NCBI GenBank assembly: GCA_010094045.1
Contig: ML986772.1
Location: 30,191-94,190, forward strand
Length of the DNA: 64,000 bases
Reading direction: 5' to 3'
DNA from: Lojkania enalia
Taxonomy: Eukaryota > Ascomycota > Dothideomycetes > Pleosporales
Position 1 is the first letter of the stretch. Each line of letters opens with the position of its first letter. A program made the position numbers and the translations under genes. Positions 51,653 through 62,049 of the stretch are shown in pieces. Below the pieces are notes generated by a model that saw nothing but the letters and a program-made list of their open reading frames with translations, did no database searches and was not told where the DNA came from.

Positions 51653-53122
51653 ATGGAGGTACCAATTGACGTAGCGGCCCTGCATGAAATTGCGCCCTAT
51701 AGCGCGCATAGAACTAATAATAACTTTCTAATATTAGAGGGAGGTTCTAAGGCTCAGATAAGGCTATTCTACGAAAACTTAGAGTAATAAAGGTTTAACG
51801 TTGACAGTATAGGGAGGGAAGTCTATTACGCCTCTAAAGAAGATGCTGTACAAATTAGGCTTAGAGGCGACGGTACGAACGTAATTTTAGTTTATAGGAG
51901 ATTGTAGATATTAAGAATTAGCTATAGTAGATTTATTTTCTAGAATTATAGCAATACTCTTTATATAAATAGGTCTTCTAGTTACTAAAAGTTAAAGTAC
52001 CCCTTATTTATCTTACTATATAGGGTATTTTACTATATAGAGATATACGTTAATATATATAATAAAAAATATAATAGCTAAATATTAAATATAATCGAGT
52101 ATAAACTTAAATACTAATAGTAGTAGCTAGTCTATTTATAGCTATTTACTATACGCTTAAGACTTTTATAGTATTATATTATATTAATATAAGAATAGCT
52201 TTATATCTAATATCTAGTTATACTATATTAGACTCTACTAAATAATCGAACGGTTTATTACTATCTTTTTATAAAGGGAACTCTAGATCTTTAAAATATA
52301 TATTCGAGTCTTTATAATTGCAAATAAATTAAGTAATTAAATCCTTTATACCCCTATTAATAGCTACTATATAAAAATTAAATACTTTAAAATATATAAC
52401 TTATAGTATTAGACTTACTAGTAATAACTTTCTTCTTAGGTCTATTATCTAGATAATTAATAAATAATAATAGTAAAGAGTAATCTCTAATATATATATA
52501 TACTTAGCCTATCTAACTATACTTTTTTTAATTATCTATTAGGCCCCTTTAATCTACTTCGATAATATTAAGAACTTAAATAACTAGAATTAGCTATATT
52601 ATATATAGTACTTTAGTAGTTTCTTACTTATACTACTACTGTAAGTTTAATTATAATTAGTACTCTACTAATCTAATAATATACTATCCATTTTAAAAAG
52701 GTTATTAAAAAAGTTTAGTATAGTACTTAAATAATCTAATTTATTAATATATTATCTAGTAAGAATAAATAGGTATATACCTCTAGAAGTATACCTCTAA
52801 ATTAAAGTAACTTTTATAATAACCTTCTTCTTCTCTTAAGTAGACTATAGAAGCTACTTTATATAGGGTAGTAGGGCTATAATACTAATATTATCTATAA
52901 AAAAGAAGATACTATTATAAGCTTCTAAAGAGATAGGTATACTATATAGACTATTAAAGAGAACTAGAAATAGAGTATCTCCTTAACTTATTATAAGATT
53001 TAAAAGACGTATAGTAAAACTATACTTTATTTTAATTATTAAATTAATAGAAACTCTTCTTTCTAAGATATTCTACTATATAACTATAAAAGAATAGCTT
53101 TATAGTAGTAATTAGAATCCTA
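51653..53122 (+). pseudogene. Unrecognised gene start decaying into RIP stops
   Basis: ATG at 51653 opens a frame that begins MEVPIDVAALHEIAPYSAHR and continues for about 44 codons of normal composition. It then meets TAATAA at 51785-51790 (former CAA CAA). The same frame carries on with sensible sequence (for example YYASKEDAVQIRLRGDGTN near 51820-51880) before TAG/TAA codons and Tyr/Ile enrichment take over. I do not recognise the family. It could be a host gene hit by RIP after duplication or by leakage from neighbouring repeats, or the edge of an unknown element. The end is not defined; a mini LTR element interrupts the AT-rich block at 53128. Confidence 0.45.
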
Positions 53123-53127
53123 ACTTA

Positions 53128-53228
53128 TATAAGGGTATATATACTATTCTACACCTATAATTAGCGATATTAATTATTCGTACCTTTTAGTTATAGTAGT
53201 ATAATAGTATAGAGCCGTGCTTCTAATA
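53128..53228 (+). repeat. Left LTR of the TRIM-like element
   Basis: 101 bp, nearly identical to 53558-53658; the differences are transitions. Confidence 0.82.
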
Positions 53229-53557
53229 TTATAATTAATATTACCTAGTATGCGGGGTTAATAGGCGGTACTATAGGGTCGCGAGTTTAATTCGTATAAG
53301 AGCTAGTTTAGCCTAACAAGCTTTTTATAAAAAAGCTAAAGTATAAGGCGGCCTCTTTAAGCGCTATACTAAGAGTTGCTAGAAGGTCTAGTATATATAT
53401 AGGCACGTATATATAAGCGCATCCGTATAGGCGTGTTTAAAAAGTAGCTAGAGATAACTAGAGGGTCGATCTGGTAGAGCTAGAAGTCTTAGTACCTACC
53501 TTTATATATCGTATCTCTTAGAGCGTCCGGGGCGTATGCTACTAAGGAGGGAGATAA

Positions 53558-53658
53558 TATAAGGGTATATATACTATTCTACACCTATAATTAATAATAT
53601 TAATTATTCGTACCTTTTAGTTATAGTAGTATAGTAGTATAAAGCCGTACTTCTAACA
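53558..53658 (+). repeat. Right LTR of the TRIM-like element
   Basis: 101 bp partner of 53128-53228, ending CTAACA before the duplication ACTTA. Confidence 0.82.
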
Positions 53659-53663
53659 ACTTA

Positions 53664-54307
53664 GATAAATATAATTAGATATAATACCCTATAGTAATAT
53701 TCTATAAGTAAGAAAGTTTAATTTAAAAGTAAATAATATTAGAACCTTTAGGTTACTATTTTTTAAGTTCTAAATAATATTTTTTAACTATACTACTCCC
53801 CTTTAAAAGTAAATTATACTACTTAAATAGTATAAGTATTAAAGTATAGTAAGAACTAGTAGTTTATAATATAATATATCTTATATAAATTTAGATTTAT
53901 AACTATACTATTATAAAATAGACTCTATCAGCTAGCTTAGTATTAGTAAGGTAATATAGGGTAGAGTATAGTATTATATAATATATATAGTATATAGGGG
54001 TAGTAGAATAAATAAATAACTATTTCGTTAATTACTATCGGGTGCTATATATCTAGTTAAAGGGGCTATATAAGATATATACTTAGTTTAAGTATATATA
54101 CTATATTATATATCTTAAATATATAATATATACTTTAACTCTATACAATATTTACTATTTAGATACTAGTAGTTTTTCTTTTTATAGGCCCACCCTATCT
54201 ATAATTACCTACCTTTTCTCCTTCTCTATCCCTCCTATCCCCTTACTCTTCTTCTCTTTCTACTTCTCCTTCTACTTCTCCTTCTACTACTCTTTCTACT
54301 ACCCTAT
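53664..54307. other. AT-rich RIP-affected spacer
   Basis: Continues the AT-rich block that the mini element interrupted. No reading frame or family was recognised. It ends in a pyrimidine-rich tract. Confidence 0.5.
54207..54304 (+). repeat. Pyrimidine-rich simple repeat
   Basis: About 100 bases almost without G, built from CTTCT and CTTCTA/CTTCTC units, directly left of the gypsy LTR. Confidence 0.7.
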
Positions 54308-54675
54308 TATAACGGCCCTTCTCGTTGGCCAGGTGCAGGGCGGGTGATAATTAAGAGTAATCACGTGCTGTAAGGTGTATTATTCTTATAGGCTTATAAT
54401 AGAAGTGCGCAAGTAGAGTATATAAAGGATATTTAAGTTAACTATAAAGAGCTATAAAGATTGGAGTTGTAAGATCGTTAAATACAATTTGGTTCCCTTA
54501 TTATTTTCTTGCTCATTCACTCAGTTAACTAAGTTACTAAGTATACTCAGTAGCTTAGTAGACTAAGCTACTAAGCGCGTCACGTGCCTTATATTAGTCT
54601 TATTCTTCCAGCTATATAAAGTTCTAAATCTTAATTGGGTCTAGTATAGAGGTTCCTATAAGGGTGTCTATAATA
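54308..54675 (-). repeat. gypsy LTR, left copy
   Basis: 368 bp, pairing with 60812-61179. It contains a perfect 11-bp inverted repeat with a 2-base spacer (AGTAGCTTAGT at 54549) and a CACGTG hexamer at 54581-54586. Confidence 0.85.
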
Positions 54676-55039
54676 CTACCTTCCCCCTCTAAGCTCTCAG
54701 CCTAAGAGTTTTCCCATTCTAAACTAGTATATAATGGGGTTAGTACGCTGTTTTCGCTGAGACTATATATATTCCTAATACCTCCCCTTTATTATTTAAC
54801 TCTAAGTAGATACTATTATACGGATCGTATAGACTATTTAGGTAAAATAATTATACCTTATTCCCGGTGTTCCTATAAGGGGTTAACTTGTAAGGTAGAT
54901 GAGAAGGAGACACCTAAGAAATTGTGTTACTCGGAGTACTTTTATACTAGTATACATTTGTTGTATAACGCGGATTACGATACTTAGATTGCTCGTATAT
55001 TATAATCCCGTAATACTAGTTTATTCCTAATTCTTCCTA

Positions 55040-55372
55040 GTAGCGAAGTAGGATGCTAAAGTTGTAAAGTTAGAGGAGGAGATCCGTCTGGCCCAGGAGG
55101 AGTTAGAATAACTTCTTGATAAGGTGGCGGTAGCTTATATAAGAATCCAGCGTCTTCGCAAAATTCGTAAACAAGTAAAATATAGGTAGGCGGAGGGTTA
55201 TAAACGTGCGTGGAAGTAACTTAAGAAAGAGGAAGAGGCGGATCGCGAGGCGGGTCTCCTTCCTAAGGCGGAGTCGCCTCCTGCGACGCAGCTAACATCG
55301 TTTAATCCTACTACTCTATCTCCCAGTTTTCTTCGTAAATTTGGTTTTTATAATATACCTACAACGCTGTAG
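55040..55372 (+). pseudogene. Antisense coiled-coil frame inside the gypsy element
   Basis: A plus-strand frame opposite to the element's genes, interrupted only by CAG/CAA/TGG-type stops. It reads as a charged helix (KLEEEIRLAQEELE, then RIQRLRKIRKQ), continues with an acidic region, and ends with FNPTTLSPSFLRKFGF. Short basic/acidic coiled-coil frames of this kind have been seen by me in association with fungal gypsy elements; that link is from memory and unverified. No function is known. Confidence 0.5.
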
Positions 55373-55399
55373 GGCTGAGGTTTTCTTCTAGTTCCCAGG

Positions 55400-58300
55400 T
55401 ATCGCTCTATTAGTTCCCGTGTTCATCCGTTCCTAACTATTTTATTAGATAGTACTATTTACTATTCCGTGTTTTATACCTTATTATTCTCTTAACTTTC
55501 TATTCTGGGTCTTCTCCGTACGCGTCTGCGTCGTATACTACTAGTTTAGTATCTTAAGGTGCCTTTTCTATAAGTATAATATAGAAGGTTAGGTAGATTT
55601 TTATAGTTATAGGTAATTTAAGTTAATAGTTTACAGGTAACGTTTATTTTTTAATCTTATATAGTCTGATTTTAATATAGTCTAGTTTACTGCTTAGTCG
55701 TTTACTTTAAATATTTCGTCTTAACAGCCAAACTTTTTCTCCCTTCTTAAAGTAAGGTAGTTGTTTATATTTCTTATTATAGTATTTCTTTATAGTATAT
55801 TATAGGAACTAGAGATCTTTCTTTAGTAAGTCTTGCGTTTATTAAATAATCTGGACTCGTTCTTATATTTAGGGTGCCTATAATACTACTTCAATCGGGG
55901 TGTTATATATTTTTAGTTTATACCTATAGTTTACTATAAATAGTAATACTCTAGTTATACTATATATAGTACTGTTATACGCGAGTTGCGCTATTAGTAG
56001 TAGTATTACCTAATTGTTTTATCTATAGTTAAGGTAGTATTATAGGTATTACTCTACTGTTTAGTTTATTTATTCTATCTATCCATCCGTCTATAGGTAA
56101 AATGCCGTAGACATTTTATATTTAATTCCTAGTAAGTTTATAATTATTTGCTAAAACTTTAAGGTAAACTTAGTATCTTAGTCTATAATTATCTTCTAGG
56201 GTACTCTATACTATACTACGATCCATTTTAGAAAGATGTTTACAACTTATTCTACTAGTAATACTTCGTTACAGGGGATGAAGTAGGTGTATTTTATAAG
56301 TCTATCTACAATTATTATAATAGAGTTGTATGCTTCTCCCTTAAAGTAGTCTTTTAACTTTAGTAGCTTAACGATAAAGTCTATAGTAATTTCCGTCTAT
56401 AGTCTAGTAGGTATTTCTAGGTTTTATAATAGTCTGTAGGATGTATATCTACTAGGTTTATTCTATTAATAGTCTACGCATTCCTGTAACGTATTTTTTA
56501 CCTATTCCCTTACTTTAGGAAAGTAGAATCTCCTAAGGATTTGTTCTAGCGTTTTTTCGGTTCTTTAGTATCCGTAGGTAGGGGCTTTATAAAATTGCCT
56601 AATAAATTCTTTTCTAACTTTAGCTGGTATATAGATTCGATTGTAGATATATAGTAGTCTGTCTGTCTATTCCGGTTCTTATTCTTAGAGTTCTTCGGGT
56701 ATCCTGTCTATTACTGTTCTAATTAGTATTATCCAGCTTACTTCTTTAGTAATAGTCGTTGCTGCGAGTTGTAGGTAATTATATACTATACTTCTATCTT
56801 GTTGTTTCCTTAGTAGTATAGCTGTAGTTCCTTTCTCTTACTCGTATCCCGGTGGTCTACTTAGTACGTCTACTCTTCGGTTCTATTTTCCGCTAATGTG
56901 GATAATCTTAAAGTTAAATGTAGCTAGTTCTTATAACTATCTAACCTGTCTAGGGGTAAGAGTTTTAATAGTAAGAAAGGTGGTAAAATTTTTATAATTA
57001 CAATAGACTTTAGTTTACTATTTTACTCCTTACAGGTACACACGCCATTCTTTAAAGTATGCTATAATAGCTAGGAGTTCTTAGTCGTATATGTTATAGT
57101 TTATCTCTACTAGTGTGAGTTTTCGTGAATAATATACTACTGGATATTATTTCCTATTATAGATTTATATAAGAATTCTAGCTATTCTCGTTCCTAATGC
57201 GTCGGTTTCTATAAGAGCTTTTTTTTCTAGGTCGTAGAGTTTCAGTACCGGTTCTTGCTAAAATTGTTTCTTAACTTCTTAGAAGGCTTTTTCTTGTTCG
57301 TTTCCCCATGTGAAGGTAACATCTTTTTTTAATAGTTGAGTTAGGGGTGTAGTTATATCGCTCTAATTGTTGATGAAGGTTTAATAGAAGTTATAGAATC
57401 CTATAAAGGATTAGACATCTTTAACCAACTTCGGGGTTAGCTAGTTTCTAATTACTACTAATTTGTTTGGGTCTATTTATAGTTGTTCTAGTTCGATAAT
57501 AAATCCTAAGTAGTCTATTCTCGTGGTATAAAATTCGTATTTCTTTACCTTAAGGTATAGTTTTACGGCTTACAATACGCGTAGTACTTGTTTAATATAT
57601 TTCTTATATTCCTGTTTTATTTTTAAATATATAAGAACGTCGTCTAAGTATACTATATAGAATCGTCTAAGGTAGGGTCTTAGTACCTTATTAATTTGTT
57701 TTTAGAAAGTGGCTGGTATATTAGTAAGTCTAAATAGTATAACTAGATATTTAAAAAGTCCCCTTTTTATTCTAAATACTATTTTCTATTCGTCTCCTTC
57801 TTTAATGCGGATTTAATAGTATGCGTTCTAGATATCTAATTTTATAAAAATAGTAGCTTCTCTTAATTAGTTTCTTAAATCACGAATGAGTGGTAGAGGA
57901 TATTAGTCCTTAATTGTAATGTTATTAAGGGTGCGATAATCAACACATATTTATAGGTCGGTTATTCCTTTTTTATCTACGAAGAGTATAGGGTATACTA
58001 CTAGTAAGTTTAATTCTCTAATTATTCCTTTCTTCAGGTATTTGTCTACATATTATTCTAGAGCCTCTATTTCTCTTAGTATTAGGCTATATATTAGTCT
58101 ATATCTAGGTTCTTTTCCTAGTTGTAGTTTAATTTTATAATCGTGTTCTCTGTGTTTAGGTAGGTATTGTAGTAGTTCTTAGAGCTGTTTTATCAAATGT
58201 TGGTATTCCTTAGGTATACTATATAATACGTTTCCTATTAGGAATAATTCTTTTACTACTTCTTTTACTATTACAGCGAGTTGTTCTTTAATTAGTTAAC

Positions 58301-60750
58301 TAGAGTTTTTAAAAATAATTCGTCCCATTTACTAATTTATCTGCAGGTTTTCTTTTCTCAACTATAAGATTTCTAGGATAATATTATAGTTAGTAATCTC
58401 TATAATTTAGAATATTTGTCCTTATTAGGTTGTTCCTGGAATTTTAAACTCTCCTGGTTCTGTGGTATGTGTAACTTTCTTCTAGAAGTCTTTCCCTTCT
58501 ATAGTTTAAATTGTATAAGGTTGTTCTAGTCGTATTATAGGTATTCTTTTTCTAGTAATATAGTTACTAGCTATAAAATTTTTTGTTGCTCTACTATTGA
58601 TAAGTATATATACTTTATAGCCGTAGTACCGTCCGGGTGTTATAAGGTAGTATTCTCCTATATTCCCGTACAACTGAGTTATCTTAGGCTAGTAGGCTAT
58701 TACTTCTTTTATAGATATATATTTTAGACATTTCTGTTCTAGGCATTTATATTATAGCCTTCCTCTAACGTATACTTTAGGTAATAGAGGTCTAGGTTCA
58801 AGTACTATATAGTTTTGGGTTTGTTTAGTAACTTCCTATCCTATTATAGCTTCTTACTTTACAGGATTTCCCAGTACTTTATCTTCGTTTAGTCGTCTTA
58901 GCTATACACCTATGTTTTCCTTTCTTCCTTGGTAGGCCTTATATTATCGTTTAATATACGATATCCATGCTATCTTAAAATATACTAGATAGTATTAGTT
59001 TATACGAGGGTTATTATCTTCTCTAACTTAGTAGTCCTATTCTTGTTTATATCGCGATACCTTTAGTACCCAGTATTTTACTAGTACTTTACTTCGTAAG
59101 AAGGCCACTACTTTCCGTACTGTATATATAGCCTTGTCCTAGTCTATTATATTAAGGTGCCCTTCTACTACCTTCGTAGTTTCTATCCATTTTTAGAAGT
59201 ATAAGAAGCGGATTTCCCTAGGGTAGGTGTTTTGCTATTCTTCGTAAACGTCGATAATATCTTATTCTAGTCTATTTTTATTATGGAATCTTATAGGTAG
59301 TTCTTCTTATAGGGTAGCTATAGGAGCCGGGGTTCCCTATTTATACTCGATCATTCCTTATCGGTATATAGAATATACTCTAGGTGCTGGTTCAGGTGTT
59401 AGTACTCTAACAGTAGCTTCTTCTATTTATAACGGGGTGTTTATTTCTTTATCCTCGTCCGATATTTCTTAAACTTCTTCTAGCTATCTTTTTATATGTT
59501 CCTGCGTTGCTATAAGTTGCGTTTTCTTCTAAAGCTAATATCCTATAGCTTCTTTAAGTTGCTGGTATATCTAACACTCGTCTTTATTATAGAAAGACTA
59601 ATATAAGGTTCTGTGTTCTGTGGTTGCAGCTAGTTTTTCTTTACCTGCTTCCTACGGTTTGTCTTCTATAGGCCGGTTTTTCTTTTCTTTCTTTTTGCTT
59701 CGACATTCCTTTACTATATATTCTAGTTTTTAATAATTATAACACTTAATATCTTTTTTCTAAGTCTTCTTTTCTTAAGTCGCCTATAGTTTAGGCTTCT
59801 TTTCCCTAGTAGCGCTCAGATCTATAGGTCCGCCCGCGTTGGCAGCCCTTACTAAAAAGCGTGCCCTTTAGTAGTGTACTTATCTTTCCTTATTTTTAAA
59901 CTGGTATAGTTTGTTATTAATTCTCTTTACTAGTTAGAAGTATAACGCTAGGTCCTGCGGTTGCTCCATATATATTATTACTCTTCTTATTTCTATTTTT
60001 AATCCTCTGCAGAACTTTACTATTATACTATAGTTGTTCTAGGCGACTTTATTTAAGAGCTATTAAAAGCTTGATATATATAAGGTAACAGATCCTAGTT
60101 AAACTAGGTCGTAGAGTCTATTTTCTACTGCTTATACTTCGTCGATGTCTCCAAACGCTAGTTTAAGTTTCTATTAGAAGTATGCTAGGCTTGTAAATAT
60201 TGCCTTAGTTTTACTCTTCTAGTATTCCTCCGCGTGGTTCTTAAAATCTATTAGGAAGGACTGGAACCAGTCGAGTAGTTTACCCGTCAAGTATACTCCT
60301 ATAAACAGTACTTTCTCGTTCTTATATTAGATAATATCGAGGTTAGCGTCGATGTAGATCTTTACTACTACTAGGAATCCTTTAAGTTTGGACCTGGTTC
60401 TATTAAATTTGTCGAGTAGTACTAGTTTAATTCATTGTTGGTAATATATTATTAATAGTACTCTTTCGACTTGTTCGAGTTTTTGGATAATTCCCACAAG
60501 TCCTATCTCTTATTTACTATTAACTATTCCTTATATTCCTTTAAGACTTTCGAGAAGGCTGTCCTGAGTCTCCTTTAGGCTTCTTATCTATTTGTCTACT
60601 AGAACTAGCTGTTCCTGTTATTATGCTAATTTGTTCTACATTCTTGTAAATGTGGTTATTATACCTGCCTCTAAAGAGGTAGCTTTACTAGCTAATCCCG
60701 ATATTCTACTTACGTGAATTTCCTATATTACTTACTAAAGGTATCTCTTT
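55400..60750 (-). pseudogene. gypsy gag-pol, RIP-interrupted
   Basis: Minus strand. A gag zinc knuckle is seen at about 59703-59755 (KCYNY.KLEYI.KECR, one Cys changed to Tyr). The RT box is YLDDVL at 57633-57650, intact. The integrase core with SIIIIVDRL.KYTYFIPC lies at about 56275-56335. Stops are again TAG/TAA but are more widely spaced than in the chromovirus at 1-5379. It is not functional as assembled. Confidence 0.78.
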
Positions 60751-60811
60751 CCTTATAACTAGGGTAGTCTGACTGGTCTCACTTCTTCTAGCCTTACGAG
60801 GGTAGTTAAAG

Positions 60812-61179
60812 TATAACAGCTCTTCTTATTAGCCAGGTGCAGGGCGGGTAATAACTAAGAGTGATCACGTACTGCGAGGTGTATTATTCTTATAGGCTTG
60901 TGATAGAAGTACGTAAGTAGAGTATATAAAGGATATTTAAGTTGACTATAAAGAGCTATAAAGATTAGAGTCGTAAGGTCGTTAAATATAATTTAGTTCC
61001 CTTATTATTTTCTTGCTTATTCACTCAGTTAACTAAGTTACTAAGTATACTTAGTAGCTTAGTAGACTAAGCTACTAAGCGCATCACGTGCCTTGTATTA
61101 GCCTTATTCTTCTAGCTATACAGAGTCTTAGGTCTCAATTAGGTCTAGTGCGGGGGTTCCTACAGGGGTGTCCGTAATA
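60812..61179 (-). repeat. gypsy LTR, right copy (5' LTR of the element)
   Basis: 368 bp partner of 54308-54675. The 11-bp inverted repeat (from 61053) and CACGTG (61085-61090) are both kept. Confidence 0.85.
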
Positions 61180-62049
61180 CTATACTAGAGACTACCCCCT
61201 AAGAAGCTAAAATACCTAGTAACGCGCGTAAACTAGAGGCTTAATTAATAATAATTTGTAGCAGGATTTAGTAATATTAAGACTTATTACTTATATTAAT
61301 TATTATAGCCTTTAATTAGCTTTAAAAGAGTATTATAATAATAACGCATTTAATCGCGCTGATAGCTAATTAAATTAAGAGCTTTAAGTAAGTAAATAAG
61401 GTAGTAATAAAGCGAAAATAATAGAAAAGAAAGCGATTATAGAAGTAGGGGATTCTAATAAAGGCTGTAGGTAAGGATATAATTAATTAAAATAATATTA
61501 AGAGTTAGATTAATAAGAAAATTTATAATTAGAGTACTTAGCTATAAAAGAGTAGCTAGCTTTAATAGAGCTATAAGCGCTATAAATAGCCTAGCTATAA
61601 TACTCGAACGTGCTAAATTAATAGCGTAGGTATTAAATAATCTAATAGACTATTACTTCTTATAGTATATATATATGTGGTTAATAATTATCGCGATTAA
61701 GTTGTTCGAATCTTAGTAGGGTAATAGCTTACTTATACTAATAGCTCGCTTATAAACTACGTTAAAGTTAAATTTAATTAAAAGTATAACTATTTAAAAG
61801 TTAAATATAAAAATCCTAAGATTATAGGAGGCTAGTTCTACCTTATATAGAATATAAAAGCTAAGTATAGTATTATTAACGAAGATATATACAACTTTAA
61901 TAAATTAAGCTTTATAATAGGCGTAATATTAATAGAAGTAGTAGTTACTAGCTCTAAGAGTGTAACGATACAAAGAAATCGTTCCACGAAAAGCTTTATA
62001 TATAATCTTATCCCAAAGCTTTTCGCTTATCTTATCCTACCCCTAGTTC
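61180..62049. other. AT-rich spacer, no gene recognised
   Basis: RIP-like composition with no frame I can follow. An 11-bp perfect inverted repeat (CGAAAAGCTTT at 61987-61997, complement at 62015-62025) may mark the border of the next element. Confidence 0.45.

Larger units (their letters stand above)
53128..53658 (+). mobile_element. TRIM-like miniature LTR element, complete
   Basis: Two 101-bp LTRs (53128-53228, 53558-53658) flank 329 bp of non-coding DNA. The target duplication ACTTA is present on both sides (53123-53127, 53659-53663). LTR ends are TATAAGGG and CTAACA/CTAATA, that is TG...CA after RIP. A purine run AAGGAGGGAGA at 53544-53554 precedes the right LTR, giving plus orientation. 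It is too small to encode proteins, so it must have been mobilised by another element. Confidence 0.82.
54308..61179 (-). mobile_element. Ty3/gypsy retrotransposon, moderately RIP-mutated
   Basis: Two 368-bp LTRs (54308-54675 and 60812-61179) bound a 6.1-kb interior read on the minus strand. From right to left it contains gag with a zinc knuckle, RT, integrase and a purine tract (complement of 54679-54697) before the left LTR. The RT box is an intact YLDD. CpA and TpG are more frequent than in the other elements, so it is less mutated and perhaps younger. Flanks are CCTAT on the left and CTATA on the right, so no clean target duplication is seen. Confidence 0.86.

Noticed and set aside
61677..61712. 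tRNA-like GTGGTTAA followed by a perfect B box GTTCGAATC
   Set aside because: The distance between the two parts is about 15 bases too short for a tRNA and no acceptor or T stem pairs; probably chance or a deeply decayed relic.
61987..62025. 11-bp inverted repeat as terminal repeat of a DNA transposon
   Set aside because: The arms are only 17 bases apart and centred on HindIII-like palindromes; no second copy or transposase was seen.
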